The translations under genes and the position numbers were made by a program. The notes below the pieces were generated by a model. That model was not told the DNA's origin, made no database searches, and worked only from the letters and a program-made list of their open reading frames with translations. A stretch of 64,000 nucleotides of DNA from Begonia masoniana (taxonomy: Eukaryota; Streptophyta; Magnoliopsida; Cucurbitales; Begoniaceae): NCBI GenBank assembly GCA_022432975.1, contig CM039505.1:46668544-46732543 (forward strand), in the 5' to 3' direction. How positions within the stretch are numbered: position 1 is the first letter of the stretch; each line of letters opens with the position of its first letter. Shown here in pieces: positions 22,109 to 34,174 of the stretch.

Positions 22109-25100
22109 CTAAGCGAATAGGTCTGGATACTGTGCTTTAACATCTGCTTGTCTTTCCGACGTGGCTTCTTCCACATTATGATTGCGCCATAAAACTTTCA
22201 CCAACGGGACCACACGATTGCGTAACACTTTAAGTGACATATCCAATATCTGTATAGGCCTTTCTTCATAGGTCAACGTCGGCATGATATCAAAGTCCAC
22301 CTGTTTTACGATCTGAGTTGGATCTCGTACACATTTTCTCAGCATCAAAACATGGAAGACATTGTGAACTCCATCCATTGACGCTGGCAACTGTAGTCTG
22401 TAAGCCATGTTTCCCACACGCTTCAGGATGGGAAAAGGGCCAATAAACCATGGGCTGAGCTTTTCTTTCTTACCGAATCTCATTACGCCTTTGAAAGGTG
22501 ACACTTTCAGGAATACCTCATCGCCCACAGCGAACTCTAAGTCTCTCCTCCTATGGTCCGCATAACTTTTCTGTCGACTCTGAGCAATCTTTATTCATTG
22601 CTTGATAGCAGCTATCACCTCGGACATCTGCTGTAATATCTCAGAGCCGATAAGCTTGGTTTCTCCGACCTCATCCCAACACAATAGAGATCTACACTTT
22701 CTGCCGTAGAGAGCTTCATAAGGAGCCATGCCAATTGTAGCCTGATAGCTATTGTTGTAGGCAAACTCCACGAGTGGCAAATATCTACTCCAAGGAGCAT
22801 GAAATTCCAGCACGCACGACCTTAGCATATCCTCCAGTATTTGGATTGTTCTCTCAGATTGTCCGTCAGTCTGTGGATGAAATGTCGTGCTGAAATTCAA
22901 CTTCGTACCCAAAGAGTTCTGCAAACTTTTCCAAAACCTGGAAGTGAATCTGGGATCACGGTCTGAGACGATCGACACAGGAACTCCATGCAGTTTAATA
23001 ATCTCGCTAATATACAGCTCTGCATACTGATCCATAGAGTACGTTGTCTTCACAGGTAGAAAGTGGGCCGACTTCATCAATCTATCCACTATGACCCAAA
23101 TGCTACTATGGCCCTTAGTTGTTCTTGGTAGGCCAACAACAAAATCCATCGTTATATTCTCCCATTTCCATTCGGGGATCGGGAGAGATTGAAGCGTTCC
23201 ACTCGGTCGTTGATGTTCGTTGACCTGTTGACATATCATACAAGACTCCACATACTTGGCCACTTCATTCTTCATATTCGGCCACCAGAAGTGAAGTTTC
23301 AAGTCCTGATACATCTTTGTGCCTCCAGGATGCACAGAGAAAGGAGATGAATGGGCTTCCGACAAGATGTGCTTCTGTAGCTCTTCGTCTTTCGGAACAT
23401 ACCATCTATCTCTGAACTTAAGAATACCATCTCCCGAATAACTGAAATCGGAAGTAGCCATTGGTACCTTGCTCACCATATCAGCCATCTCCTTTGAATT
23501 GGTCTTCTGGGCCTCCTTAATTCGGTCCAGGACGGTGGGCCGTAACGTCAAGTTTGCTAGTATGGCCGACAGCCCAGAAACTATCTCCATATCAAACTTC
23601 TGTATCTCAATCCTCAAAGGCATCGACACGGCCGATATAGCTAGTTGCATAGTATCTGACATCCTGCTTAATGCATCGGCTACTACGTTAGCTTTACCTG
23701 GGTGGTATTTAATCTCAACATCATAATCTTTTACAATTCTAACCACCTCCTTTGTCTCATGTTTAACTCTTTTTGAGTGAATATGTATTTTAAACTCTTG
23801 TGATCAGAAAACACCTCGCATGATTGTCCGTATAAGTGGTGTCTCCATACTTTCAGCGTAAACACAACTGCCGCTAACTCAAGATCGTGAGTAGAGTAGT
23901 TTTGCTCGTGGTTCTTCAGTTGTCTGGATGCGTATGCTACAACTTTCCCTTCTTGCATTAGTACACACCCCAATCGAATCTTGGAAGCATCACAATATAC
24001 GCTGAATTTGCCGTCTTCAATCGGCAATACTAATAGAGGAGCAGTGGTTAACTTTTGTTTGAGTGTCTGAAAGCTCACCTCACATGCTTCGGACCACTTA
24101 AACTTGATTTCCTTCCTCGTTAAGCTGGTCATAGGCTTCGCTATCACAGAAAATCCCTTGATGAATTTCCTGTAATAACCAGCTAGTCCGATAAAGCTCC
24201 GTACCTCGCTTGCATTCCTCGACCTTGGCCAGTCTCTTACAGCCTCAACCTTGGCCGGGTCCACAGACACTCCTTCAGCAGACACCACGTGGCCTAGGAA
24301 ATTAATCCTACTCAGCCAGAATTCACATTTTGATAGTTTGGCAAATAATTGATGTTGCCTCAGAGTTGATAGCACAATTGCCAAGTTTTCCTCGTGCTCG
24401 GCCTTACTTCTGGAGTAAACCAGAATGTCGTCGATGAAAACGATTACAAATTTATCCAAGAAATCTTGGAATATCCTATTCATCAGGTCCATGAATGCTG
24501 CCGGAGCATTAGTTAACCCGAACGACATCACTAAGAATTCGTAGTGTCCGTACTGGGTCCTGAAGGCAGTCTTTGGAATATCATCAGCTCTGACCTTCAA
24601 CTGGTAATAGCCGGAGCGTAAGTCAATCTTAGAAAATACCCAAGGCCCTTGTAGTTGATCAAATAAATCATCGATCCTCGGCAACGGGTACTTATTCTTG
24701 ATAGTCAACTTGTTCAGCTCACGGTAGTCAATACACATCCGTAGGGACCCATCCTTCTTCTTGACAAACAAGACGGGAGCACCCCACGGAGAGAAACCGG
24801 GGCGCACAAAACCCTTGTCCACCAACTCTTTCAGCTGAGCCTTCAATTCCTTCAGCTCAATTGGTGTCATACGGTACGGATTCTTCGATACTGGTTCTGC
24901 ACCTGGATATACGTCAATTTAAAACTCAATTTCACGATCAGGTGGCAATCCCGGTAGGTCATCTAAGAAAACCTCTGAGAAGTCTCGGACTACCGGAATA
25001 TTTTGAAGTCCAACCTCACTTTGCCTTTGAACATCCACTACGTGGGCAAGAAATCCAATGCATCCTGACCTCATTAGTCGTTGAGCTTTCAGGGAAGATA

Positions 25101-26523
25101 TAACAGGCATACGGTGTTTCTTCGGTACTGCCTGATAAAAGAATTCTACTTACTTTGGGCGTTTAAATGACACTAGCCCGGACCTACAGTTGATGGTGGC
25201 ATGATGTCTAAACAGCCAATCCATCCCCAGAATGACATCGTACCCTTTCATACCGTTGATGATAAGGTCGGAGTACAACTTCTGGTTTCCTACTGACACT
25301 ATATCACCCCGTACCACCTGCTCAGAGTGCATAAACTCTTCGGACGGTAGCATAATGCTGTAGGGCTGATCTGACGACGTACAATTAACCTTCTGTCTAA
25401 CTACGAAGTCCCCTGCCACAAACGAATGTGTGGCCCCCGTGTCCCACAAGGTATAAGCAGGTGTATCACATATTATAATTGTACCGGTAATTGCCGTGTG
25501 CAGATCAGCATCATCAACATCTTCCATCATTGCAAACACTCTTGGCACGGCTTGACCCGTTCTGGTGTCGGGCATTGGGCAATCTCGAACAAGATGGCCT
25601 CCTTTGCCACATCGGAAACATTGGCCGGTAGCAAGCCTGCATTCTCTTTTGTGAGGCTTCTGGCACCGCGGGCATACTGAAAGTTGAGGAGCCCCCATTG
25701 GTCTCTTTCCTTTGTCTTGATAAAGGATGGCTTCATTGGGCCTTTTAATGCCCCTGTTTTGTTGCTGTTGAGGTTGTAAATTTTGGCCCCTTTGCTGTTG
25801 AGGAACATGTCGAATAATCCCTCTTGGTGAATCCCTTTGTCTCTGGGACTTTATTTCTAAGCCCTCTAACTGATAAGCCTTGGCCACCACCTTCACATAC
25901 GGTGCCTCATCGAACCCTCCAGTTGTGATTCCTCGCAAAAGGTCCATCTTCAACCCTTGAATGAACTGGTGCACTTTGTTCTCATCGGTGGCCACCAGGT
26001 GTGTTGCATATCGGGATAATGACTCAAATTTCTGAACATATTCGGCCACTGACCCATATTGTCGCAGCCGAGAAAATTCGAGCAACTTTTCCTTCCTCAC
26101 TCCCCGGTCAAAGTACTTTTCGTAGAAGATTTTCGTAAATCCATCCCAGCTTAATGCCACGGTAGTGGACTGCACCGTGTCCCACCAAAATCCAGCACTT
26201 TCGGTGAGATAGAATGTGGCGCAATTAACCTTCTTGTTGTCTTCTACTTCTGCATATCTGAACATCTTCTCCATTGTTCGAATCCAGGTTTCAGCACGAG
26301 TCGGGTCTGTAGACAGTCCATCAAATGAAGGCGGCTGGAGTCGCTGGAATCTATCTCCACTGTTGTCACGTGAAGCATTTCCATGGTTATTATTGTTAGT
26401 GTTCCCGCTGTCTTCTCTGGCCATCATACGTTCAACCATGCGTGACTGTGCACCCACCAGTTCGGTTAGTCGGTCAATGGCTCGAGAGCTTCCGCTTGAC
26501 TCTTCTTGATGTCTTCTCACCAT
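22109..26523 (-). pseudogene. Tekay gag-pol polyprotein with stops and a frameshift
   Basis: Starting at ATG 26523: gag (capsid region about residues 60-250), zinc knuckle CFRCGKGGHLVRDC, protease DTGATHSF, then reverse transcriptase ([28 protein letters not shown] at about 24430), RNase H ([11 protein letters not shown], near 24000), integrase with an HHCC finger (H...H...CMICQQ) and a DDE core (MDFVVG, SDRDPRF, SERTIQ), and a C-terminal chromodomain-like segment (TYEERPIQIL ... VEEATSERQ). Lesions: TAA at 25150, TAA at 24919, a one-base frameshift near 23735 and TGA at 22595. These would prevent a full polyprotein, although the catalytic motifs are present. The chromodomain places it among chromoviruses. 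Confidence 0.93.
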
Positions 26524-26670
26524 TTCTAATAAACCCTATAAACAGAATAACCTAACTTAATAAACAGAACTTTTACAGAAATTTTTTTTTTTACACTAAC
26601 AGTTGGTGGAGCGATCTCACGTGGCGGTTGTGCAGTCAGACATTTCACAGAATTGGTTTCAAGACCTTGT

Positions 26671-26683
26671 CTCTCTGATACCA
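26671..26683 (-). other. Primer-binding site (initiator tRNA-Met type)
   Basis: On the minus strand TGGTATCAGAGAG starts four bases after the 5' LTR end. It is complementary to the 3' end of initiator tRNA-Met, the usual primer for Tekay-type elements. Confidence 0.9.
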
Positions 26684-26687
26684 CAAC

Positions 26688-28537
26688 TGTGACAGCTCGG
26701 AACCGGATCCCGATCGGAATTCGAGAGCCAAGCCGTCACACCGGACATTTAACGGAAAATGGTGACTAATTTTTTTTTATCAAAACAGACTGAACATTTA
26801 CAAAACTATACACAGAAGGAGAGAAGATGTTCTCTGGTTTGAAAGCAAAACTGGTTTCAATGAAGGATGGCAGAAGAAAACCGAAATGCAGGAATGTAGA
26901 CGGAAAACAATTAGGAATCAGAATACAACAAAGTGACAGAAGGAAAGCAGGAAGACAGGGATATTAAAGAGAAACTTAAACTGGAGAAGAAACATACTGT
27001 GGAAGGCTACAGTGTATAACAGGAACCATAGACAATCGACGATGAATAATAGAAGAGAAAAAGGTAAAAAAAAAAAATAGAAAACAGAAATGGGCGATAA
27101 AACATAGAAATAGAATAAGACAGGAAGACGTAGGCGGAAGACTTAGTTTAAAAAAAAAAACAATAAAATACTGTTGGGCGGAAGATGTGAGCTGACGTCA
27201 GGCGGAAGATTCATTTGCAAAGACAGAAGTAAGGATGACGTCAGGCGGAAGATTAAAGCTATCGGTGGATTCAGATACGACAAAAGACGAACAGTATTCA
27301 GCGAAAGAGGCTGAGTAAAACTGGGCGGAAGAGGTGGCGACGTCAGCCGAAAGATGGGTGACGTCAGGCGGAGGATACAGATAGCAGACAGAATTCGGAT
27401 GAGGTGATGACGTCAGCCGGAAGATGGATGACATCAACCGGAAGATACAGACAACAGATGAGATCGGATGAGGTGATGACGTTAGCCGAAAGATGGATGA
27501 CGTCAACCAAAAGATACAAACAGCAGATGAGATCGGATGAGGTGATGACGTCAGTCGGAAGATGGATGACGTCAACCGAAAGATACAGACAGCAGATGAA
27601 ATCGGATGAGGTGATGACGTCAGCCGAAAGATGGATGACGTCAGCCGAAAGATGGATGACGTCAACCGGAAGATACAGACAGCAGACGAAATTCGGATGA
27701 GGTGATAACGTCAGCCGGAAGATGGATGACGTCAACCGGAAGATACAGACAGCAGATGAGATCGGATGAGGTGATGACGTCAGTCGGAAGATGGATGACA
27801 TCAACTGAAAGATACAGATAGAAACTGTAAATAAACTGGGCGGAAGACGAAATTTTAAGGGCAGCGGTGGATGAAATCGAAAGATGTAGTTTTTATGGCA
27901 AATTTACAACTTTTGACAGGAAATCATATAGACGGAGAGTTTAAAACAGAAGACATAGAAGTCCCAGATTTCTCGAACCACATCAAAACATGGATCTCGA
28001 ACACAACAGAGAACATGACAGAAACTAAAGGAATTTCACTCTACATAAAAGCTCTAAAACCAGAGATCATTCATGCATAAGCTAACAGAAAATACTCCAA
28101 ACAATTTCAGAATATTCAGAACATGAATTCAACTGTCAAATACAGAAGTTTTTAAAACTTAGACGTCAAAATCTGTACATTATTTTAAAATCTGAGGATC
28201 AGTACAGAACCTAACATATATTTGCAGAATTTCCCAAAAACAGAAGTTTTTACAGAGTTTTTACAACAAAACCAGAATTTCCAGAAAACTTTACAGATAT
28301 AGACTATACTTTAAAAATTTAAACCTCTGGACAGAATTTGTCTGGCTGCAGCAACCACACCCCCATGAGCCCGATCCACCAACCACCTATTCATCAGACT
28401 AAGGCACGAAGTCATCATTTTCGGGTTCAGTACCTACATCGGGGAGTTCACCTATGAGTCTAAAACTCAGTAAGAATATAATAGATATGCAATGATGCAA
28501 ATTCTATGCATTGCTTTTTTTCCAGAAATCAGTGACA
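26688..28537 (-). repeat. 5' LTR of the Tekay element, truncated by the gap
   Basis: It matches the 3' LTR from its TGTGACAGC end up to the position equivalent to about 21014, then stops at the run of N. About 1.05 kb of LTR, including its outer end and flank, is missing. Its repeat array (about 27330-27830) carries the same TGACGTCA motifs, several decayed to TGACATCA or TGACGTTA. Confidence 0.95.
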
Positions 28538-28637
28538 NNNNNNNNNNNNNNNNNNNNNNNNNNNNNNNNNNNNNNNNNNNNNNNNNNNNNNNNNNNNNNN
28601 NNNNNNNNNNNNNNNNNNNNNNNNNNNNNNNNNNNNN
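28538..28637. other. Assembly gap (100 N)
   Basis: Exactly 100 N, a common placeholder for a gap of unknown size. The left side is Tekay LTR. The right side does not continue that LTR, so the gap hides at least the remaining 1 kb and possibly more. Confidence 0.99.
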
Positions 28638-30299
28638 TCTCGGACGATTTATGATTAGAACTATTAGGACCTTTGTTTGATACTGTAATGTAAATGTTTT
28701 AGGTGAGAAGTTTAAAGGGATAAGGAGCTCGGATCGCTAAGGAATCAGGGTGGACGTGAATGTAGTAAGGTTTCCGGCCACTAGGGCCCTACACCGCAAG
28801 GGTATTAGGACTCAGTGAGATGTTAGTCTGTTGATCATGATTAGTTATTACATCATATGAAGAATGGTGTAAGAAGAATTGTTAAGTACGGGATTGTTTT
28901 TGTTTTTCCTTAGCTATGACTTTATCTATGAACCTTGTATGGTATATGACTGTGTCACGTTATGACTAAGTGAGAACAGGAAAAGCAAAAATGTAACCCA
29001 TGATAAGTGAGAACGCGGAGGGAAAAGACTATGACATGTATGACTTGCGAAATCCCCACTGGGGGAGGCAGAGTAAATGGTTGTATGGCTCGGGATTCTC
29101 CACGGCGGAGGCCGAAGGTGCTGATATGTACGGCTCGCGAATTCTCCCACTGGGGTGAGGGAGTGATGTATTTTGATGCCCGATAGGCAATGATATGTAA
29201 TCCTGACTTCCTCCCTCGTTTCCTGCAATACATGGCAATGGAAATAATTGAAAAGAACAGAATGAAGAAAGTTTATGGATGGTGTCTTTAAATTTGTGCC
29301 TCTGTATATATGTCAGCATGCATTCCTTATATTAGGGGATTCGTCAAACCGTTAGATCTCTTTAAGTCGTACCCCTCCATAGTAAAAAATTCTAAGCATT
29401 GTGCACACCTTGCACAGTATCAAGGGGTAGTCATCTCAATGCGTAACTTTCTCTATTCACAAACATACTTTATCTAATATACACAAAGTTCGTTTTAAAC
29501 CCCACTCTATTAAACAGACAAGACAAAAAACCATCAAAACACTTCTTCAGAACCCCAATATTTCACAAACAAAAAATTTCAGAATATAGTCCAAAATTAA
29601 CAGACGATTCGCGGCACCCATTGCAAAATTTTTTTGCAACCTGTGAAAAAAATACCAAATAAACAGAACAAGCTTGCTGCTCGGAGGTTGCTGAATGGAG
29701 ATGGCAATAGTGGACAGTGTTTGCTCGGTTGCTGACTGATGACTGTGACGCAGAGGTGTTGTGTGGCTGAGGGCTCGAAGGTTGCGTCATAGCAGATCGG
29801 CGGTGTGACCGGAGCAGTGTTGCTGCTGCTGGCGTCGGTGGTAGGTTCTGTGCACGCGTCGGTGTTGGAGCGGCGTCGGCGGTGGGTTCTGTGCGCGCGA
29901 CGGCGGTGTGCGCAGGCGGCGGCTGGGCTTCTCACAGTCGGCTCGGGTGGTGCCCTCCTCGGTTCTTCTTCAGTCGAAGAAGAGCTACATAACCAAAATT
30001 CCTTTTTTTTTTGTTTCTCTATTTCTTCACGTAGAGAAAAACAGAAAAGAAAATAATTTTTTTTTTCTATTTTCTTTTTCCTCCAAATTTCAATTTCAAT
30101 TACCGAAATTGCAAACTTGAAAAAATGTTCGATACCTTCAAAAAATCAAACCTTGTTTTCGAAAAAACCTTCAACCTGAAGCTACAGTGAGTTTTCCCAC
30201 ACTAGCATATATTTATATGGAAACATAAAACCCTAGTCATATTAAGATTCACAACGTGGGCCATACCGGCCTGGCTCAGTCAAGCATCAGGTCACACCG
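28638..30299. mobile_element. Unassigned LTR-like fragment
   Basis: GGGCCCTACACCGC near 28783 resembles the GGCCTACA motif of the Tekay-like LTRs here. Three similar CGGGATTCTCC/GCGAATTCTCC segments lie at 29045-29150. Neither TGT...ACA end was found. A GC-rich block at 29810-29960 has long frames on both strands with no recognisable domain. I regard the whole as the remnant of another LTR element, with moderate doubt. Confidence 0.35.
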
Positions 30300-31740
30300 A
30301 AACTAACAGTTTGCAACAGAGTCCTAAAGGAAGTCTTGACAAGCTGTATCAATGTCATTGCCAACACTCTTAGGGATAAAAGAAGTTTGCATAACATATT
30401 GAGGAATCAACCTGAATACACATGAAACAAGAGTATCTTCCCAACATAGAAAGTGTAGATGGGTGGTTAGATCTTCTACACTCTTGAACTTTGTCTATTA
30501 AATAAGAAAAATCCGCTCTAGAGGTTCTTTTATGGATCTTCTACACTCCCGAAGTATTTTCCTAGATTTTCAGCTTTTGAGAACTCAAACTCCTCAATAG
30601 ACACCTAGTGTTATTCGAGAAAAATATGAGTGTTTTATCACAGTTGATTTTTGCCCAGACACATTGCTGAAGAGGTTAAGAATACTGGAAATAACCTCCA
30701 CTTGCTCTGCATCAACTTTAGGCCATTGCATATGACAGTTCGAGCACCTGGGGTTTCTTTAGTATAAAGAGATTTAAAAAACTCCATGACTTTAGAACAT
30801 AGAACATCTTTCTCAGAAAACCAAATATCATCAAACTTCAACGCTTCAATAACATTGTTCCTGATTTTGGCTTTGAACTTCTTGTGAAAATAACTTGTGT
30901 TTCCATCTCCAAGTTTGTAAAAATCCAAACAAGCTATTTCACGCCAGAGAAGATCCTCCTGTAAAAGAATCAAATTAATCTCCTTGCTAAGGTCTTCCTC
31001 TAGTTTTTGAATATTTTTAATGGAATGGGATTCATAAGCTTTTTGAATGCCGGCCAAGCGAGCAAGCGTCTTCTTCTTTCTTTGAAATATATTTCCAAAC
31101 ACATTCTTATTCCAATCCGTAACTTTCACAGAGAACTTTGAGATAGCACAGTCCAGATTGTCCCTACTACTCTAATTCTGATTTAACAAAATCTTACCAA
31201 TCCTTGTGAGATGCTCTGGGTATGAGAAAGCGGAACAAGCGATGCAGAGAGCAGTCAGACGTGTTCTTCTAATGCACACTAGAATTAGGGAACACATTAA
31301 GCTAGAACATGTTTCCAATAGCTCTATCAATTCTCTCGAAAACCACCCCCTCTCTTCCAAGTGAATTTCGGTCCATGAAAACCAAGATTAGACATCTCCA
31401 TATCTAACAACTACTCTTGAAATTTCTTACAAGGCCCCGAGCCCCTCACAGAACCACTTTTTTTGTCATCTCTACTCATAAATGCATTGAAGTCCTCTCT
31501 GCCAATAACCAAGGAGTTCTTTATCAGTGTCAAGTAACTTAAGGAAACCCACAAATTCTGTCTAAGCCGGGTTTGAGGACTCCCGTACACCGCCATGAAC
31601 ACAAATATGGTATAATCGAATGAATTAGTTATTGTTGCATATAATCGAAATCTCTAACCATTTAGTCCAAAGTATCCAAATGCCTCTAGAGAATCCTCTT
31701 GATTCCACTTTGTGCGATCTAGCATAAATCTCTAATGGAT
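30300..31740 (-). pseudogene. L1-type LINE ORF2 fragment with the RT core deleted
   Basis: Minus-strand order: endonuclease-type segment (SRGFSRGIWILW, VYGSPQ, then DFNAF near 31500), linker (WNKNVFGNIFQRKKKTLARL, 31129 leftward; DLLWREIACLDFYKLGDGNTSYFH), then late RT/thumb segments (SNVSGQKST near 30660, PQYVMQTSFIPKSVGNDID near 30360). The order matches plant L1 ORF2. The RT core with its catalytic Asp pair is missing between about 30640 and 30720. Several frame changes and stops are present. No poly-A tail or target duplication was located. It is non-functional. Confidence 0.8.
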
Positions 31741-32734
31741 GATACGTTAAGATTTGGTTTGTCGAAGAAAGTAGGTTAAAGTCTAAATTGTTACTACCCC
31801 AAAACGATAAAGTCTAAATGACACTTTTTCCAATTAAATAAAATTTGAAGATCTCGCTTTTACAATTTGACCAATAAAATTAAGATAAATTTATATAAAT
31901 TAAGAGTAATGCTATGTTTATATTTTAAGTCTACATTTTATGTTTTATCCACTCACGTAGTGCTCATTAGATGTTAAAATTAATATTTTATTTTAACTAT
32001 TTATAATTTATTTTATTATATCAATCAGTGAGTGTAATGTCTGGAAGTAAAAATTAGTATAAATTTGTATAGTACACTTAAGATTATTCATAAATTAATT
32101 AGGGTAGTGGTAAATTTATCTTCTAATTGTATCTTTTAGTTCTTACCTCATGAATGGTCAATTATTAATCAGTGCAATCAATGTGACAGATAACAGAGAA
32201 AAGAAATAAAATAAGTAATTAAGTGCATCAATTAATGATTGAGGTATATTGATCATGAATCAACTTTAGATTTCTTACAAATATTGAATCAACAGCATAA
32301 GAGAAAATAGAATAGCTAAAAATGTTTCAAATGATAATTTGAAGGGAAAAAAAGAGATATATTTCCAAAACCTCGATATTGAGCTTTTGAAGTATCTTTT
32401 GTTAAATTAAAATGTTGAAAACACACATTATTTTTATTCAAAAATTTCATGCCATTTAAGAAAGTAAACATACTCTTAAGAAGCATGTAGTTCTTTATTT
32501 GACTTCAACCTACGAAAAAGTATTTAAATATTTTATTTTGTTACGTAGTTCTTTTCTTTTCTATGTATTCTTATGGGTCTTTTATGAGGTTTTTTCGTAA
32601 TAAAAGTTTCTATTTATTTGTTTCTTCTTTGAAATGAATATGGACTTTCAAGTAGTATTTCAAATGGAAGTATAAATAAGTAAACTAGTGAACTGCATTT
32701 CCAACTACTTAGTGCTAGAGATGACAAACAAACT
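31741..32734. other. AT-rich intergenic DNA with a possible small MITE
   Basis: There is no coding pattern. From about 31903 (TAAGAGTAATGCTATG) to about 32085 (TATAGTACACTTA) the ends are loosely complementary. The start resembles the end of the MITE near 36900 (ACGTAGCATTACTC, reverse complement), so a related MITE is likely but degraded. The rest shows nothing. Confidence 0.35.
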
Positions 32735-32818
32735 GTAACGACTCCATTTTCCAGTAAGATATTGTCCGCTCTGAGAATTGGGCCGTAGCCCAATATCCTC
32801 CCCTCACAGCATTGTTTG

Positions 32819-32898
32819 GCGAGGACTTCCCAGTCGGTTACCCAACCTGGTACTACTCTCGCCGAAGCACTTTTAACTTCGGAGTTCTTATGGGATTC
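32819..32898 (-). repeat. 5S rRNA-like segment, left arm
   Basis: On the minus strand it reads as the 3' two-thirds of 5S rRNA, including CCCATAAGAACTCCGAAGTT, GCGAGAGTAGTACC and GGGTAACCGACTGGGAAGTCC. The internal pol III control region is mostly kept, but the start of 5S is not. It is not a functional 5S gene. Confidence 0.75.
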
Positions 32899-33519
32899 GT
32901 TGTCAATTGTGCTCCAAAATGTGTCTTGCTATCTTGGGAGGGTCTCTTTACATATGTTTCATTTCCACATACTTCCCCAAGCGATGTTAGATTGTGACGA
33001 CCCCCTTTTTACAACCCGTCACCTTCCGGTTCGCCCGTGTAGACGTACCGCCATCCGGGTTCCAGTTCGTGTAGCCATCGTACAAATACTTACACATCCA
33101 GGTCATCACACAAACGGTCGAATTGAGTCAAACCTAAAAATGTCTGGCTCACCAAACCTAACGAGTTCACTAAAAAAAATTCAATTCGAGTCGACTCGGG
33201 AGCTACGAGCTTAACGAGCTGAATCTAACGAGTTGAGTATAATTAAATGTTTCCAATAATCTCAAAGTGTAATGACTTGAAAGGACATGTATGAGGTGGA
33301 ACCACCAAGTGCTCCACGAATCCCAAGTGGGACTTGGGCCGGAGGGTGACGTGCTGGGTTAAAACTCCACGGATCCCAGGTTAGACTTGGGCTGGAGGGT
33401 TCGGTCGTAGAAAGGGGGGTCGTCACAATCTCACATCGCTTAGAGAAGTATGCGGAAATGAAACATATGTAAGGAGATCCTCCCAAAATAGTAAGACGTG
33501 CTTTGGAGCACAATTGGCA

Positions 33520-33600
33520 ACGGATCCCATAAGAACTCCGAAGTTAAAAGTGCTTCGACGAGAGTAGTACTAGGTTGGTTGACTGACTGGGAAGTCCTCT
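33520..33600 (+). repeat. 5S rRNA-like segment, right arm
   Basis: Plus-strand counterpart with CGGATCCCATAAGAACTCCG, GAGAGTAGTACTAGG and GACTGACTGGGAAGTCCTC. It retains GGATCCCAT better than the left arm. It is the mirror image of 32819-32898. Confidence 0.75.
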
Positions 33601-33686
33601 CCAAACAAAGCCGTGAGGGGAGGATATTGGGCTACGGCCCAATTCCTAGAGCGGACAATATCTTACTAGGAAAATGGGTCGTTACA

Positions 33687-34146
33687 CAAAGAGATATAAA
33701 TGGAAAGAATTTTGAATGAAAAACTCAAGCCGAGTGGACATGCTAGCAAGACATCCCGCCTGTTTAACACTTCTAATTATGATAGACAAATGTAAATGCT
33801 AAATTGAGATTATCATATATTGTGATTATTTGTTCAATTTGTTTAATTAATATTATTGATGGTAAAATAATTTCATAGAGTATAAATCATATTAAAGATA
33901 TTAACTTAGTGAATAAAATAATATTTATATAAATTCAGAGAGATATAATAAGATATAAAACAATAAATTTACATTATTAAAAAAGTTAAATAGATAAATG
34001 ATAATAAAATATAAATTGGTTGAAAGAAATTAGTATTATATGTAGATAGTGAGATAGAAAATATAATTTATTTATTCTAAAAAATAAAAAATGAAAGAAA
34101 ATAAAGAAAATAATTTAAAAATTAAAAAAAAAAACACTAAAAGAAA
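33687..34146. other. AT-rich DNA without recognised features
   Basis: It is composed of very AT-rich sequence. No gene, RNA or repeat structure could be supported. Confidence 0.6.
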
Positions 34147-34174
34147 TGTATTGTTACGTTTACTCTGTTATTCT

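Larger units (their letters stand above)
19265..28537 (-). mobile_element. Ty3 Tekay-type chromovirus, 5' LTR cut by an assembly gap
   Basis: Order on the minus strand: 5' LTR (28537-26688, incomplete), primer-binding site, gag-protease-RT-RNase H-integrase-chromodomain (26523-22109), polypurine tract, 3' LTR (22068-19265). The LTRs are of the TGTAACACCC...GGGCTGTCACA class and appear about 95-97% alike over the shared part, including their own repeat arrays. The polyprotein is in one frame apart from three stops and one frameshift, so the copy is only moderately old. The left flank is AGCTA; the right duplication is lost in the gap. Confidence 0.93.
32735..33686. mobile_element. 5S-rRNA-bearing inverted-repeat (foldback) element
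   Basis: The left arm (about 32735-33008) runs from TGTAACGACTCC to GTGACGACCCCC. The right arm (about 33411-33686) is its reverse complement, GGGGGGTCGTCACAATC to GGGTCGTTACA. Flanks CAAAC and CAAAG match at 4 of 5 bases. Each arm contains an 80-bp stretch like plant 5S rRNA, in opposite orientations: 32819-32898 on minus and 33520-33600 on plus. The centre repeats a GGACTTGGGC segment. The Cassandra TRIM family also carries 5S sequence but in direct LTRs, so the inverted layout is notable. No reading frame looks real. Confidence 0.8.

Noticed and set aside
29805..30056. GC-rich open frame resembling a short secreted protein
   Set aside because: Open frames exist on both strands from composition bias. 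No start context, domain or splice support was seen.
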